From positions 1-47,122 of the forward strand of contig CALVSQ010000006.1 of assembly GCA_944359085.1 (NCBI GenBank): a stretch of 47,122 nt of DNA. Direction: 5' to 3'. Positions 9,223-18,526 of this stretch are shown in pieces. Position 1 is the stretch's first letter. Every line of letters begins with the position of its first letter. The position numbers and the translations under genes were made by a program. This DNA is from an uncultured Bacilli bacterium (lineage in GTDB: Bacteria > Bacillota_I > Bacilli_A > RF39 > UBA660). Below the pieces are notes generated by a model that worked only from the letters and a program-made list of their open reading frames with translations, ran no database searches and was not told the DNA's origin.

Positions 9223-10126
9223 ATACTGAAACATTATCTAAAGTGTATATATTTAATACACTTTTTTTATTTGTTTTAATAAAACATAAACCTTTTATTA
9301 CAATATCATTTTTATTAACTTCAATAGTATGTTTTTTTAAATTAGTAGATATATTTTTATAATATCTTTTTATTTCTAAATTATTTGATATATAAAAAGT
9401 TAAATCAATATCACTAGCTTCGATTTGCAAATAAGGATCTACAATTATAGTTTGTGGACCTTTTATTTGATATGTTATTGGTTTAATTTCTTTTTTAGGT
9501 ATTATTTTTTTTAATTCATTACCACTTACATAATTTACTATATCACCATCATCTAATAATCCTGGAGTATCAATTAAAGTAATATCATTTAATTTTATTT
9601 CAATTGTATTTAAAGTTGTACTAGGAAGCGGACTAGTAGTTATTTCAGTTTTTAAATCAAAATAATTATAAATCAACTTATTAATCATAGTAGATTTACC
9701 AGCATTTGTATATCCTACTACATAAACATTATTTGTTTTTTTATATTTATTTATTTTTTCTAACAATTCATCAAAATTATAATTTTTATTACTACTAATA
9801 ATTATTTTATCAATAAAATCTATTTTATAGTCATAATTATATAATTTATCTAAAGAAACACTTTTAGGTAATAGATCTCTTTTGGTTAATACTAATAAAA
9901 TATCATTTTTCAAATATTTTCTTATAATTGATAAATCACCGATATTAAATAAATCAACAACCAATAAAACTAAATCATTTGTTTTATTAATATTTTCTAA
10001 AATAGGAATAAAATCATTATTAGTTTTAGATACAACTTTATAATCATTATAATGTTTTATTCTAAAACATCTTTCACATAAATCGTTATTATCAATTAAA
10101 GTTCCACAACCTTTACATTTATTCAT
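9200..10126 (-). CDS. yqeH: Ribosome-biogenesis GTPase YqeH
   Basis: Circularly permuted GTPase that helps assemble the 30S subunit. An N-terminal zinc finger CKGCG...CERC is followed by motifs in permuted order: TKRDLLP (G4), IISSNKN (G5), GYTNAGKSTMINKL (G1), PLPSTTLN (G2) and IDTPGLLD (G3). The C-terminal domain is short, giving about 308 residues against roughly 365 in Bacillus. The open frame extends to 10153, but AAAGGAAAG five to eleven bases before the ATG at 10126 fixes the start, which lies inside the 3' end of yqeG (8-base overlap). The yqeG-yqeH order is conserved in Bacillota. Confidence 0.92.
   Translation of the reverse strand: MNKCKGCGTLIDNNDLCERCFRIKHYNDYKVVSKTNNDFIPILENINKTNDLVLLVVDLFNIGDLSIIRKYLKNDILLVLTKRDLLPKSVSLDKLYNYDYKIDFIDKIIISSNKNYNFDELLEKINKYKKTNNVYVVGYTNAGKSTMINKLIYNYFDLKTEITTSPLPSTTLNTIEIKLNDITLIDTPGLLDDGDIVNYVSGNELKKIIPKKEIKPITYQIKGPQTIIVDPYLQIEASDIDLTFYISNNLEIKRYYKNISTNLKKHTIEVNKNDIVIKGLCFIKTNKKSVLNIYTLDNVSVFTRDSII
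9241..9270 (+). terminator. Terminator of the plus-strand hydrolase pair, inside yqeH
   Basis: AAGTGTAT (9241-9248) / ATACACTT (9256-9263) followed by seven T on the plus strand. It lies 18 bases after the second hydrolase stop, within the coding sequence of the convergent yqeH. Confidence 0.8.
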
Positions 10127-10640
10127 AATACTTTCCTTTTGTAAACAAATCATTATCTCTTAATTTTTTTAATATTTTTCTTTCAAAATAACGATTAATT
10201 CTAGTCATCAATCTTTCTTTAGTACCTATGGGATTTACTAAAATTGTTGTAACTCCTATATTATTACCACCTTTTATATCAGTTAATAATTGATCTCCTA
10301 TACAAGCAACTGTTGCAACGTTTAATTTATATTCTTCTAATATTTTATTATATTTAAATTTAAATGGTTTTAATGCTCTAGCACAACAATCAACATCTAA
10401 TTCATCTTTGAATGGTTTTACTCTTGTTTTAGGACTATTAGAAAAAATAATAACTTTAAATCCTTTAGTTTTTAAATCATCAAATAATTCTTTAACTTTT
10501 TTATTAGGTTTCTTCATAGTAATTGGAACTATTGTATTATCTAAATCAATTAATAAACATCTAATTCCTCTATTATATAAAGCATCATAATTTATTGTAT
10601 AAATACTTTTTTGATAAATATCTGGTATATATTTTTCCAT
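10119..10640 (-). CDS. yqeG: YqeG-family HAD phosphatase
   Basis: 173 residues, HAD superfamily IIIA. Motif I is LLIDLDNTIV with both Asp residues, motif II IIFSNSPKTR, the motif III Lys is in ALKPFKFKY, and motif IV is IGDQLLTDIKGGN. The substrate of YqeG proteins is not firmly known. AGGAG directly abuts a TTG at 10649, so the ATG nine bases later at 10640 is the likely start. It overlaps yqeH and is probably cotranscribed with it. Confidence 0.9.
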   Translation of the reverse strand: MEKYIPDIYQKSIYTINYDALYNRGIRCLLIDLDNTIVPITMKKPNKKVKELFDDLKTKGFKVIIFSNSPKTRVKPFKDELDVDCCARALKPFKFKYNKILEEYKLNVATVACIGDQLLTDIKGGNNIGVTTILVNPIGTKERLMTRINRYFERKILKKLRDNDLFTKGKYYE

Positions 10641-10746
10641 ATCTAACAACTCCTAGATACAATTATATCAAATATTTAATTATATTTAAATAAATTTATT
10701 GTAAAAATTTGTTATTTTATAGCATAATTTTTTATAGGTGATTAAT

Positions 10747-11673
10747 TTGAATATAGTTGATAAAAATTTTAATGATTTAGTTGTAAAAATCAAAAACATG
10801 ACTTTAGAAGAAATATTTATAAATATTAAAAATAGTTTTAATAAAGTTCATCCTGATACTCAAAAGTCAATTCAAAAATTTTTAAATGATTTTAAATATT
10901 GGGGAACATTAGATATAGAAAAAAATGATTATAATGAAATATATGAAAAAGCCAAATCATTTTATGAACATATTGATGATTATATTTGGTTATACAATAA
11001 TTTAAAAGATTATACTTCTAAAAAATTATTATATGCAATACTAAATAATTGGTATCAATATGATTTTTTAACTTTAAAAGAATGTATGAATAATACTTTT
11101 AAACATTATTTTGATTTAGATATAATACCTAATTGTAATAATCAAGTATTTGTTGATATTGGTTCATTTATCGGAGATACAACTCTAGATTATATAGAAA
11201 CTTATAATAATTATAAAAGAATATATTGTTATGAAATAACTAATTATACAATGGCTACATTAAAAAATAATTTAAGTAAATATGAAAATATTATATACAA
11301 AAATAAAGCTGTTTCAAATGAAAATTCTACTATGTATTTAAAAAATAGTTTAGTGAATTCTTCTGCTAATCAAATTGATAATAATGGTGATATTGAAGTA
11401 GAAACAGTTAGTTTAGATAATGATATTTTAGAAAAAATAGATATGATTAAAATGGATATTGAAGGTAGTGAATATAATGCTTTAATAGGATCTAAAAATC
11501 ATATTATAAATGATAATCCTATTTTATTAATTTCTGTATATCATAACAACGAAGATTTATGGAAACTACCTAAATTAATTTATGACTATAATAATAATTA
11601 TAATTTTTATTTAAGATTTTATGGTAATAATATTTTTCCAACTGAAATGGTTTTATTTGCTATACCAAAATAA
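10747..11673 (+). CDS. FkbM-family SAM-dependent methyltransferase
   Basis: About 308 residues. A helical N-terminal part of 130 residues precedes a Rossmann methyltransferase domain: motif I VFVDIGSFIGDTTLDY, acidic motif II IYCYEI, then KNKAVSNENSTMYL and the FkbM hallmark IDMIKMDIEGSEYNALIG. FkbM enzymes usually O-methylate sugars or secondary metabolites; the substrate here is unknown and no glycosyltransferases are adjacent. The frame extends to a GTG at 10738 that lies within AGGTGATT; the TTG at 10747 at proper distance is preferred. Transcribed alone, convergent to the arginine operon. Confidence 0.8.
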   Translation: MNIVDKNFNDLVVKIKNMTLEEIFINIKNSFNKVHPDTQKSIQKFLNDFKYWGTLDIEKNDYNEIYEKAKSFYEHIDDYIWLYNNLKDYTSKKLLYAILNNWYQYDFLTLKECMNNTFKHYFDLDIIPNCNNQVFVDIGSFIGDTTLDYIETYNNYKRIYCYEITNYTMATLKNNLSKYENIIYKNKAVSNENSTMYLKNSLVNSSANQIDNNGDIEVETVSLDNDILEKIDMIKMDIEGSEYNALIGSKNHIINDNPILLISVYHNNEDLWKLPKLIYDYNNNYNFYLRFYGNNIFPTEMVLFAIPK

Positions 11674-11674
11674 A

Positions 11675-11694
11675 AGAGATGAAATTCATCTCTA
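11675..11694 (-). terminator. Terminator of the arginine deiminase operon
   Basis: AGAGATGAA / TTCATCTCT separated by one base; in the minus direction it is followed by TTTTATTTT. It overlaps the arcD stop codon and also lies just after the convergent methyltransferase gene, so it may serve both. Confidence 0.7.
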
Positions 11695-13149
11695 TACAAA
11701 CATCATTACTGTTGTTAAAATAACAATGTTAACAATAGCTATTGTTAATACTATCTTTAAAGCAAATTTAACCCAAGTTGCATATTCTACTTTAGCTAAT
11801 GCTAAACCACCCATAATAGCACCACAAGTTGGAGTAATTAAATTAACTAATCCATTTGCTGCTACTAAAGTCATAATAGTTCCTTCTACGCTATATCCCA
11901 ATTGATCTGCAATAGGACCAATAATAGGTGCAGATAAAGTTGCAAGTCCTGAACTAGATGGAACTAAAACTGATAATAAAATATGTACAACATAGTTAAA
12001 TGGTGCAAATACAATAATTGGAACATTTTTTAACATTTCTGCTGCATTATAGATAATATAATTATCTAAATAAGTACTTTGCATTAATACTGAAGCACCA
12101 CGAGCAATAGCAATTATTAAAACAACCCCTACCATATCAGCTGCTCCAGCAACAAATGTATCAACAAATTTTTTCTCGCCAATTTTATTAACAATTCCAA
12201 TAATGATAGCCATAATTAAGAACCATAAAGCTGATTCATAGAAATACCATTGTCCTAATGGCATACCTGTTAACCAACCTGTAAATTTAGTAAATATATC
12301 AATACCAAATGATTCCCATGGAATAAATCCTATTATCATAATTACAAATGTTAAAGCAAATAAACATAAAGTAACTTTTTGTTTTCCTGATAATTTAACT
12401 TTATCCAAGTCGGTGTCAGCATGAGCACCATACTCTTTTTCCATATTTTTTGTTTCTCTTAAAGATAAGAATGTTGAACCTTTATCTTTAATTACTTTTT
12501 TAGCATAAGCCATAACGAAAATAATTGAAATTAATAATGTTGTAAGCCATAGAGCTACACCAATACCAATTATTAAACCTTGATTTACTACAACGCCTTC
12601 TGGTAATGCAGATACTGCAGCTCCTACTGCAAATGGATTTACAGTTGATCCTAAAACACCAGATCCAGCTCCTAATAAAACAATAGCTGAAGCAACTAAT
12701 GTATCCATTCCTGCCATAACCATAGTTGCTGAAAGTAATGCATAAAAACCAACAGTTTCTTCTAGCATACCATAAGTTGTACCACCAACTGAAAAGATAA
12801 ACATCAAAATTGGTATTAAAACTAATTCTTTTCCTTTTAGTTTTTTAACTAAAACTTTAATTCCTGTTTCTAAAGCTTCAGTATGTGATATTATAGCCAA
12901 AAATCCGCCTAATATTAAAACGAATATACAAACATCAATTGCATTTTCAAATCCTAATATTGGAGATAATAATACATCTGGTAATGTTGCTCCTACAACA
13001 CCACTTCCATCTACAATTTCTTCAACTCCATCTGCAGTTGTTACAAATTCTGCTCTAGGTAGAAAATGTGAAACAATTCCTAAAACAAATATTAATATGA
13101 AAATAATTGAAAAGGCTGTTAAAAACTCTTTTCTTTTTTTCTTTACCAT
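11692..13149 (-). CDS. arcD: YfcC/ArcD-type amino acid carrier
   Basis: 485 residues with about 12 hydrophobic segments and the YfcC/DcuC-superfamily pattern: ILGGFLAIISHTEALETGI, FSVGGTTYGMLEETVGFY and the C-terminal LVPSSSGLATLSAPIIGPIADQLG. YfcC-type carriers occur in arginine deiminase loci of streptococci, in the place of the arginine/ornithine antiporter ArcD; that role is inferred here from position. It starts one base after arcC stops, with GAAAGGGAG before the ATG, and is the last gene of the operon. It would export ornithine in exchange for arginine. The unrelated APC-type ArcD is not present. Confidence 0.75.
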   Translation of the reverse strand: MVKKKRKEFLTAFSIIFILIFVLGIVSHFLPRAEFVTTADGVEEIVDGSGVVGATLPDVLLSPILGFENAIDVCIFVLILGGFLAIISHTEALETGIKVLVKKLKGKELVLIPILMFIFSVGGTTYGMLEETVGFYALLSATMVMAGMDTLVASAIVLLGAGSGVLGSTVNPFAVGAAVSALPEGVVVNQGLIIGIGVALWLTTLLISIIFVMAYAKKVIKDKGSTFLSLRETKNMEKEYGAHADTDLDKVKLSGKQKVTLCLFALTFVIMIIGFIPWESFGIDIFTKFTGWLTGMPLGQWYFYESALWFLIMAIIIGIVNKIGEKKFVDTFVAGAADMVGVVLIIAIARGASVLMQSTYLDNYIIYNAAEMLKNVPIIVFAPFNYVVHILLSVLVPSSSGLATLSAPIIGPIADQLGYSVEGTIMTLVAANGLVNLITPTCGAIMGGLALAKVEYATWVKFALKIVLTIAIVNIVILTTVMMFV

Positions 13150-13150
13150 A

Positions 13151-14092
13151 CTACTCTCCCTTTCTTAAAATAATTGTGCCTGTTTTTCCTAACAAAGCTT
13201 CCTTTAATTTACTTAATGATGTAATAATTGCTTTTCCATTTTTTTTATTTGTTACATAATCTAAACATGCTTCAATTTTAGGAAGCATACTCCCTTTTTT
13301 GAATTCGTCGTTATTCATGTATTCTTTTGCTTGTTTTAAAGTTAATAAATCTAATTCTTGTTCATTTTCTTTTCCAAAATTAATACAAACTTTTTCAACA
13401 GCTGTTAAAATTAAAAATATATCAGCATTTAGATTAACTGCCAACTTAGCACTTGTTTTATCCTTATCAATAACAGCATCAACACCTTGATATCCATTTT
13501 TCCCATTTATAATAGGAATTCCCCCACCACCAGCTGCAATTACAATATTTTTTTTACTTATCAAATCTTTTATTACTTTATTTTCTATAATTTCTACAGG
13601 ATTAGGACTAGCTACAACTCTTCTATAACCACGACCTGCATCTTCTTTGAAAATATATCCTTTTTCTTTAGTAATTTGATCTGCTTCTTCTTTTGTGTAA
13701 AAACTACCGATTGGTTTAGTTGGATTTTTAAATGCGGCATCATTATCATCTACTAATACTTGAGTTATAACAGTTATACAATTTTTACGTATCTTTCTTT
13801 TTAATAATTCATTTTGAATTGATTGTTGCAAATGATATCCAATATAACCTTGACTCATAGCACCACATTCAGCAAATGGCATATCTGGAGTATTAGATTT
13901 CTCGTGTGATACTTCCATTGCTAAATTAATCATACCAACTTGTGGTCCATTACCATGTGTTATAACTACATCATATCCATTTTCTATAATATCAACAATA
14001 TTTTTTGCTGTTGTTTTAATTAATTCTAATTGTTCACTAGGGGTATTGCCTAAAGCATTACCACCTAGTGCAATCACTACTTTTTTTCTCAT
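13151..14092 (-). CDS. arcC: Carbamate kinase
   Basis: 313 residues, full length. Converts carbamoyl phosphate and ADP to ATP, CO2 and ammonia, the energy-yielding step of the arginine deiminase pathway. Motifs: KVVIALGGNALG, THGNGPQVG, SQGYIGYHLQQSI, GRGYRRVVASPNP, IAAGGGGIPII, VDAVIDKDKTSAKLA, and KGSMLPKIEAC. The start ATG overlaps the carbamoyltransferase stop by four bases (ATGA), so translation is coupled. All catalytic motifs appear intact. Confidence 0.96.
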   Translation of the reverse strand: MRKKVVIALGGNALGNTPSEQLELIKTTAKNIVDIIENGYDVVITHGNGPQVGMINLAMEVSHEKSNTPDMPFAECGAMSQGYIGYHLQQSIQNELLKRKIRKNCITVITQVLVDDNDAAFKNPTKPIGSFYTKEEADQITKEKGYIFKEDAGRGYRRVVASPNPVEIIENKVIKDLISKKNIVIAAGGGGIPIINGKNGYQGVDAVIDKDKTSAKLAVNLNADIFLILTAVEKVCINFGKENEQELDLLTLKQAKEYMNNDEFKKGSMLPKIEACLDYVTNKKNGKAIITSLSKLKEALLGKTGTIILRKGE

Positions 14093-15078
14093 TTGTATAA
14101 TGTCGCAAACATGATTGCTTTGATTGTATGTAGTCTATTTTCAGCTTCATCAAAAACTTTAGATTGTTTTGATTCAAAAACTTCGTTAGTTACTTCCATT
14201 TCTGTTAAACCAAATTTCTCATGTATCTCTTTTCCTATTGTTGTTTTTAAATCATGGAATGATGGTAAACAATGCAAGAATATTGCATCACTATTAGCTA
14301 ATGACATCAATTCTTTGTTTACTTGATAAGGTTTTAATAAATTAATTCTTTCTTCCCAAATACTAGCATCTTCTCCCATTGAAACCCAAACATCTGTATA
14401 TAATACATCAGCATTTTTAACAGCTTCTTTAGGTTCTTCAATAAATTCTAGTTTAGAATTATACTTTTTAGCAAATTCTTCACATTGATTTATTAAATCT
14501 TTACTTGGGAATAATTTATTTGGTGAACAACAAACAAAATTGATTCCTAACTTTGAACAAACAACCATTAATGAATTAGCTACATTATTACGACCATCAC
14601 CTAAAAATACTAATTTTTTACCACGAACTTCTCCAAAATGTTCTTTTACTGTCATTATATCAGCTAACATTTGAGTTGGATGAAATTCATTTGTTAAACC
14701 GTTCCATACTGGAACTTTAGAGTATTTTGCAAGTTCTTCTACAATATCTTGTTCAAATCCTCTATATTCTATTCCATCATACATTCTAGATAATACTCTA
14801 GCTGTATCTTCAATACTCTCTTTTTTACCCATTTGAGAACCTGTTGGACCTAAATATGTTACTCCCATACCTAAATCCATAGCTCCTACTTCAAATGCAC
14901 ATCTTGTTCTAGTAGAATCTTTTTCAAATAACAAAACTACATTTTTTCCTCTTAAATAAGCATGATTTTTTCCTTCTTTTTTCTTTTGTTTAAAAAGAAT
15001 AGCAAGTTTAATTAAATGTTCAATTTCTTCTGGTGTATAATCAATTAACTTTAAAAAGTCTCTTCCATAAAAATTCAT
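14089..15078 (-). CDS. arcB: Ornithine carbamoyltransferase (catabolic context)
   Basis: 329 residues. Interconverts citrulline plus phosphate with ornithine plus carbamoyl phosphate. The carbamoyl-phosphate loop is DSTRTRCAFEVGAMDLG, followed by HPTQMLADIMT, the ornithine/Zn-type region FLHCLPSF and DEAENRLHTIKAIM. Sequence alone cannot separate catabolic from anabolic forms; position between arcA and arcC argues for catabolic use, although it could supply ornithine or citrulline for the argGH carried at 33.7-36.4 kb. GAAAGGGAG precedes the ATG. Confidence 0.95.
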   Translation of the reverse strand: MNFYGRDFLKLIDYTPEEIEHLIKLAILFKQKKKEGKNHAYLRGKNVVLLFEKDSTRTRCAFEVGAMDLGMGVTYLGPTGSQMGKKESIEDTARVLSRMYDGIEYRGFEQDIVEELAKYSKVPVWNGLTNEFHPTQMLADIMTVKEHFGEVRGKKLVFLGDGRNNVANSLMVVCSKLGINFVCCSPNKLFPSKDLINQCEEFAKKYNSKLEFIEEPKEAVKNADVLYTDVWVSMGEDASIWEERINLLKPYQVNKELMSLANSDAIFLHCLPSFHDLKTTIGKEIHEKFGLTEMEVTNEVFESKQSKVFDEAENRLHTIKAIMFATLYK

Positions 15079-15079
15079 A

Positions 15080-16321
15080 TTACATCTCCCTTTCTAATGG
15101 CATACTCATACATCTTGGGCCACCACGTCCACGAGATAATTCCGCACTATTCATTTCTAATACTTTTATACCATGTTGTTTTAATACTTCATTTGTTTCA
15201 TTATTTCTATCATAAACAATAACTACTCCTGGAGCTATACATAAAGTATTAGATCCATCATTCCATTGTTCTCTTTCAGCAGCAATTTTATCTCCACCTG
15301 CACAAGGAATTAAAGTTATATGTCTACCTAAATAATGAGATAAAATATTTTCTAATGAATCATTAATTTCTTTAACATTTAAATCTTCATCACTATCAGG
15401 AATATCTCCTTCTGTAATTTCAAATACTTGTAAAGTATCCATTATACCTGGATGATATGTAAATTTATCATAATCAATTTGTGTAAATACTGTATCTAAA
15501 TGCATAAATGCACGACTATTTGGAATATTAAATGCTAAGACAGTATCAATTTTACAATCTTTATCTTTAAATAAATTTTTTGCTAATTGATCAATTGCTT
15601 CTGGACATGTTCTTTGTGAATAACCAACAGCTAAAATATGTTCATTTAAATTTAAAACGTCACCACCTTCAATATGATGAGGTAAATATCTATCATAATA
15701 TAGTGATAATTGACCTTTAAATTCTGGATGATATTCAAATATATATTCAGCATAAATAGTTTCTCTATTTCTAGTTACTGAGTACATTTTATTTAAAGAT
15801 ACACCATTACCAATACTTGCAAATGGATCTCTTGTAAAATATAAGTTAGGCATTGGTTTAGCTAAGAATTTAGATTCTTCACTAACTAAATCAACTAAAG
15901 ATTTTTCAACTTCTCTTTTTTCGCGATCTAATTCACCAATTTGAATTCCTTCCATAGTTTTTAAAACTAATTCTTTAGTATCTTTTATACCATCTAAATA
16001 TTCATATACTAAATTTTTATATTTAGGAGTTCTAATACCTGCTTCGTAAATAAATTGTTTTAAGAATTTTTCTTTAATTCCAGGATTAAACATTAAAACT
16101 TCAGTCATTAAATCTTCTAAATATACTACTTCTACTCCATTTTCTCTTAAAATAGAAGCAAATTGATCATGTTCTTTTTGAGCTACTGGTAAATAAGGAA
16201 TATCATCGAATAGTAACTCGCTTAATGTATCTGGAGTTAAATTCAATAATTCCTTACCAGGACGATGTAATAAAACTTTTTTTAATTTTTTTATTTCACT
16301 ATTAACTTTTATAGCGTTCAC
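15080..16321 (-). CDS. arcA: Arginine deiminase
   Basis: 413 residues. Hydrolyses arginine to citrulline and ammonia. Signatures in order: LLHRPGKELLNLTP, NLYFTRDPFASIGNG, HHIEGGDVLNLNEH, FMHLDTVFTQID, IPCAGGD, and the C-terminal SRGRGGPRCMSMPL with the catalytic Cys at about residue 404. The start is a GTG at 16321 behind AAAGGGTGAAAAA, four bases after the ABC ATPase stop. It is the first enzyme gene of the pathway in the operon, directly after a dedicated importer. Confidence 0.96.
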   Translation of the reverse strand: MNAIKVNSEIKKLKKVLLHRPGKELLNLTPDTLSELLFDDIPYLPVAQKEHDQFASILRENGVEVVYLEDLMTEVLMFNPGIKEKFLKQFIYEAGIRTPKYKNLVYEYLDGIKDTKELVLKTMEGIQIGELDREKREVEKSLVDLVSEESKFLAKPMPNLYFTRDPFASIGNGVSLNKMYSVTRNRETIYAEYIFEYHPEFKGQLSLYYDRYLPHHIEGGDVLNLNEHILAVGYSQRTCPEAIDQLAKNLFKDKDCKIDTVLAFNIPNSRAFMHLDTVFTQIDYDKFTYHPGIMDTLQVFEITEGDIPDSDEDLNVKEINDSLENILSHYLGRHITLIPCAGGDKIAAEREQWNDGSNTLCIAPGVVIVYDRNNETNEVLKQHGIKVLEMNSAELSRGRGGPRCMSMPLEREM

Positions 16322-16325
16322 TTTT

Positions 16326-17027
16326 TCACCCTTTCAAAAATTCTTTTAATCTTTCTGTTTTTGGATTATTAAATAATTCTTTTGGACTACCACTTTCTAA
16401 AATTTTTCCTTCATCCATAAAAATTATTTTAGTTGCGAAATTAGAAGCAAAATTTAATTCATGTGTTACAACAATCATTGTTATTCCTTCTTTAGCAACA
16501 TCTTCCATTAAATTAAGTACTTCTTCAATCATTTCTCTATCCAACGCTGAAGTTGGTTCGTCAAATAAAATTACTTTAGGATTTGTCATTAAAGCTCTTA
16601 TAATGGCTACCCTTTGTTTTTGACCTCCAGACAAATCAGCTGGATAATTATTTTCTTTATCTTCTAATTTAATTTGTTTTAAATATTCTCTAGCTTTTTT
16701 AATAGCTTCTTGTTTACTTAACAATTTAGTTTTTATAGGAGCTAAAGTAATATTTTCTAAAACTGTTAAATTTTCAAACAAATTAAATGATTGAAATACC
16801 ATACCAATTTCATGAGTATTATGTATTTTTGTAATATCTTTGTTGTCAAAATATATCTTACCACTAGTAGGACTTTCTAATCTACCTAAACATCTAAGTA
16901 ATGTGCTCTTACCACTTCCTGAAGGACCTATAATAACTATTTTTTCTCCTTCTTTAATATCTAAATCAATTTCTTTTAAAACCTTTACTTTATCAAATTT
17001 TTTAACTAATTTTTTAACTTCGTACAT
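16326..17027 (-). CDS. Amino acid ABC transporter ATP-binding protein
   Basis: 233 residues, GlnQ/ArtP-like. Walker A IIGPSGSGKSTLLRC, Q-loop VFQSFNLF, signature LSGGQKQRVAIIRAL, Walker B VILFDEPTSALD and H-loop VVTHE are all present. Its start overlaps the permease gene by 14 bases. Together with the permease and the binding lipoprotein it forms a complete polar amino acid importer; because it leads straight into arcA, arginine is the likely substrate (inference). Confidence 0.92.
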   Translation of the reverse strand: MYEVKKLVKKFDKVKVLKEIDLDIKEGEKIVIIGPSGSGKSTLLRCLGRLESPTSGKIYFDNKDITKIHNTHEIGMVFQSFNLFENLTVLENITLAPIKTKLLSKQEAIKKAREYLKQIKLEDKENNYPADLSGGQKQRVAIIRALMTNPKVILFDEPTSALDREMIEEVLNLMEDVAKEGITMIVVTHELNFASNFATKIIFMDEGKILESGSPKELFNNPKTERLKEFLKG

Positions 17028-17712
17028 GATTTAATTTCCTTTCTAGCATTCTCATAAATCTAACTAATAAGAATGTGAAGAATAAATAAATTAAAGCTGA
17101 TACTATTAAAGGAAAAAAGTAATCATAAGTTCTACTTGATACTATATCAGAAGCTTTAAGTAGTTCAACTATTCCAATATATCCGGCTACTGAAGTATCT
17201 TTTAAAAGTGTTATAAATTCATTACCTAAAGCTGGTAGCATATTTTGTAGTACTTGTGGGAAAATAACATATCGCATTGTTTGAAAATAAGATAAACCTA
17301 ATGTTTTCGCTGCTTCCTTTTGTCCATTTCCAATTGATAAAATTCCTGATCTTATAATTTCTGAAACATAAGCAGCCGAGTTTAAACCAAAAGTTAAAAC
17401 TCCGACTAATACAATTGGAATATCAACAGTTTTGAAAACAACATAATACAAAATCATTAATTGTAATAAAACAGGTGTTCCTCTTATGACATAAACATAG
17501 AAATCACATATTTTAGCAAGTATCTTTAATTTGTTTTTTTCTTTGTTATAATCTTTTATTAAAGATATAATCATACCTAAAAATATTCCAATTAAAACTG
17601 CAAAAAAAGCAATAATTAAAGTATTTTTAATACCTTCTAAAAAATATAAATATCTATCATCATAAATAAAGCTTTTATAAAAAGAATCACCTATATCATT
17701 AAAAAAACTCAT
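17014..17712 (-). CDS. Amino acid ABC transporter permease
   Basis: 232 residues, HisM/GlnP-type. About five membrane helices; the family's EAA loop that docks the ATPase is visible as GQKEAAKTLGLSYFQTMRYVIFPQ, and the preceding RGTPVLLQLMILYYVVF is typical of polar amino acid permeases. The start codon overlaps the binding-protein stop (ATGA). A single permease gene implies a homodimer. Confidence 0.92.
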   Translation of the reverse strand: MSFFNDIGDSFYKSFIYDDRYLYFLEGIKNTLIIAFFAVLIGIFLGMIISLIKDYNKEKNKLKILAKICDFYVYVIRGTPVLLQLMILYYVVFKTVDIPIVLVGVLTFGLNSAAYVSEIIRSGILSIGNGQKEAAKTLGLSYFQTMRYVIFPQVLQNMLPALGNEFITLLKDTSVAGYIGIVELLKASDIVSSRTYDYFFPLIVSALIYLFFTFLLVRFMRMLERKLNHVRS

Positions 17713-18425
17713 TCTGAATACTTAATAATATATTCTTCTATCTTATTTTCATCTATTAATCTTTGTAATACTTTATTAACTACATCTAAAAGTTCTTTAT
17801 TACCTTTTTTAACTACCATACCATATTTATCAGTAAATAAAATTCCATCTAAAATTTTTAATTCAGGATTTTCTTTTACTAATTCTTTAGCAGGTAATTC
17901 ATCCATTACGATACAATCTGATTTACCACTTTTAACATCTTCTGCTGCTGCTAAGTATTTTTTTTGAGTTACTATATTAGCATCTTTATAATTTTCGTGT
18001 AAGTATAAATCAGCCGTTGTCCCCAATTGAACTGATATAGTTTTATCTTTAATATCATCAATAGATTTAATACTACTATCATTTTTAACTACAACAACTT
18101 GATTTGATACAACATATTCAATAGAAAAATCAACTTGTTCTTTTCTTTCATCATTAATACTCATTCCTGCTGCTCCAATATCACCTTTACCTGATTTTAT
18201 TTCATTAATAATAAAATCAAAAGCAACATCTTTAACAACTAATTCTTTACCTAATTCTTTTGCTATCTCTTTGCCTATTTCAATATCTACACCAACAATT
18301 TCTCCATTTTCATAAAATTCGTAAGGCGCAAATCCTGCTTCAGTAATTAAGACTAATTCATTATCATTTTTACCACAGCCAACTAACAAGCAAAGAGTAA
18401 TTATTACTAATACTTTCTTTAACAT
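17709..18425 (-). CDS. Amino acid ABC transporter substrate-binding lipoprotein
   Basis: 238 residues. Lipoprotein signal MLKKVLVIITLCLLVGCGK with lipidation at Cys17, followed by a type II periplasmic-binding fold: AGFAPYEFYENGEIVGVDIEIGKEIAKELG, KGDIGAAGMSINDERKEQVDFS and VQLGTTADLY. In this family the FAPYEF/GVDIEI region binds the ligand alpha-amino acid group. Probably arginine-specific because it heads the deiminase operon. GGGGAGGG lies before the ATG. Confidence 0.9.
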   Translation of the reverse strand: MLKKVLVIITLCLLVGCGKNDNELVLITEAGFAPYEFYENGEIVGVDIEIGKEIAKELGKELVVKDVAFDFIINEIKSGKGDIGAAGMSINDERKEQVDFSIEYVVSNQVVVVKNDSSIKSIDDIKDKTISVQLGTTADLYLHENYKDANIVTQKKYLAAAEDVKSGKSDCIVMDELPAKELVKENPELKILDGILFTDKYGMVVKKGNKELLDVVNKVLQRLIDENKIEEYIIKYSE

Positions 18426-18439
18426 TATCCCTCCCCTAT

Positions 18440-18465
18440 ATTGTATCTAATATAATGATATCATT
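18440..18465 (-). promoter_or_regulatory. Promoter and palindromic site of the arginine operon
   Basis: On the minus strand a -10-like TACAAT (18445-18440) precedes the AGGGGAGGG ribosome binding site. Just upstream, overlapping the space between -35 and -10, is a perfect 12-bp palindrome AATGATATCATT (18454-18465). No good -35 is seen, which would fit an activated promoter. Binding by an ArgR/AhrC-like regulator is possible but the site is not a clear ARG box. Confidence 0.4.
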
Positions 18466-18503
18466 TTTATTTTAAAAAGTAAATGTATTTGTCGAAATAT
18501 AAG

Positions 18504-18526
18504 AAAAAAACACAAATTAATGTGTT
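18504..18526 (-). terminator. Terminator of addA
   Basis: AACACA / TGTGTT with a 6-base loop followed by seven T in the minus direction, overlapping the addA stop codon. Confidence 0.8.
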
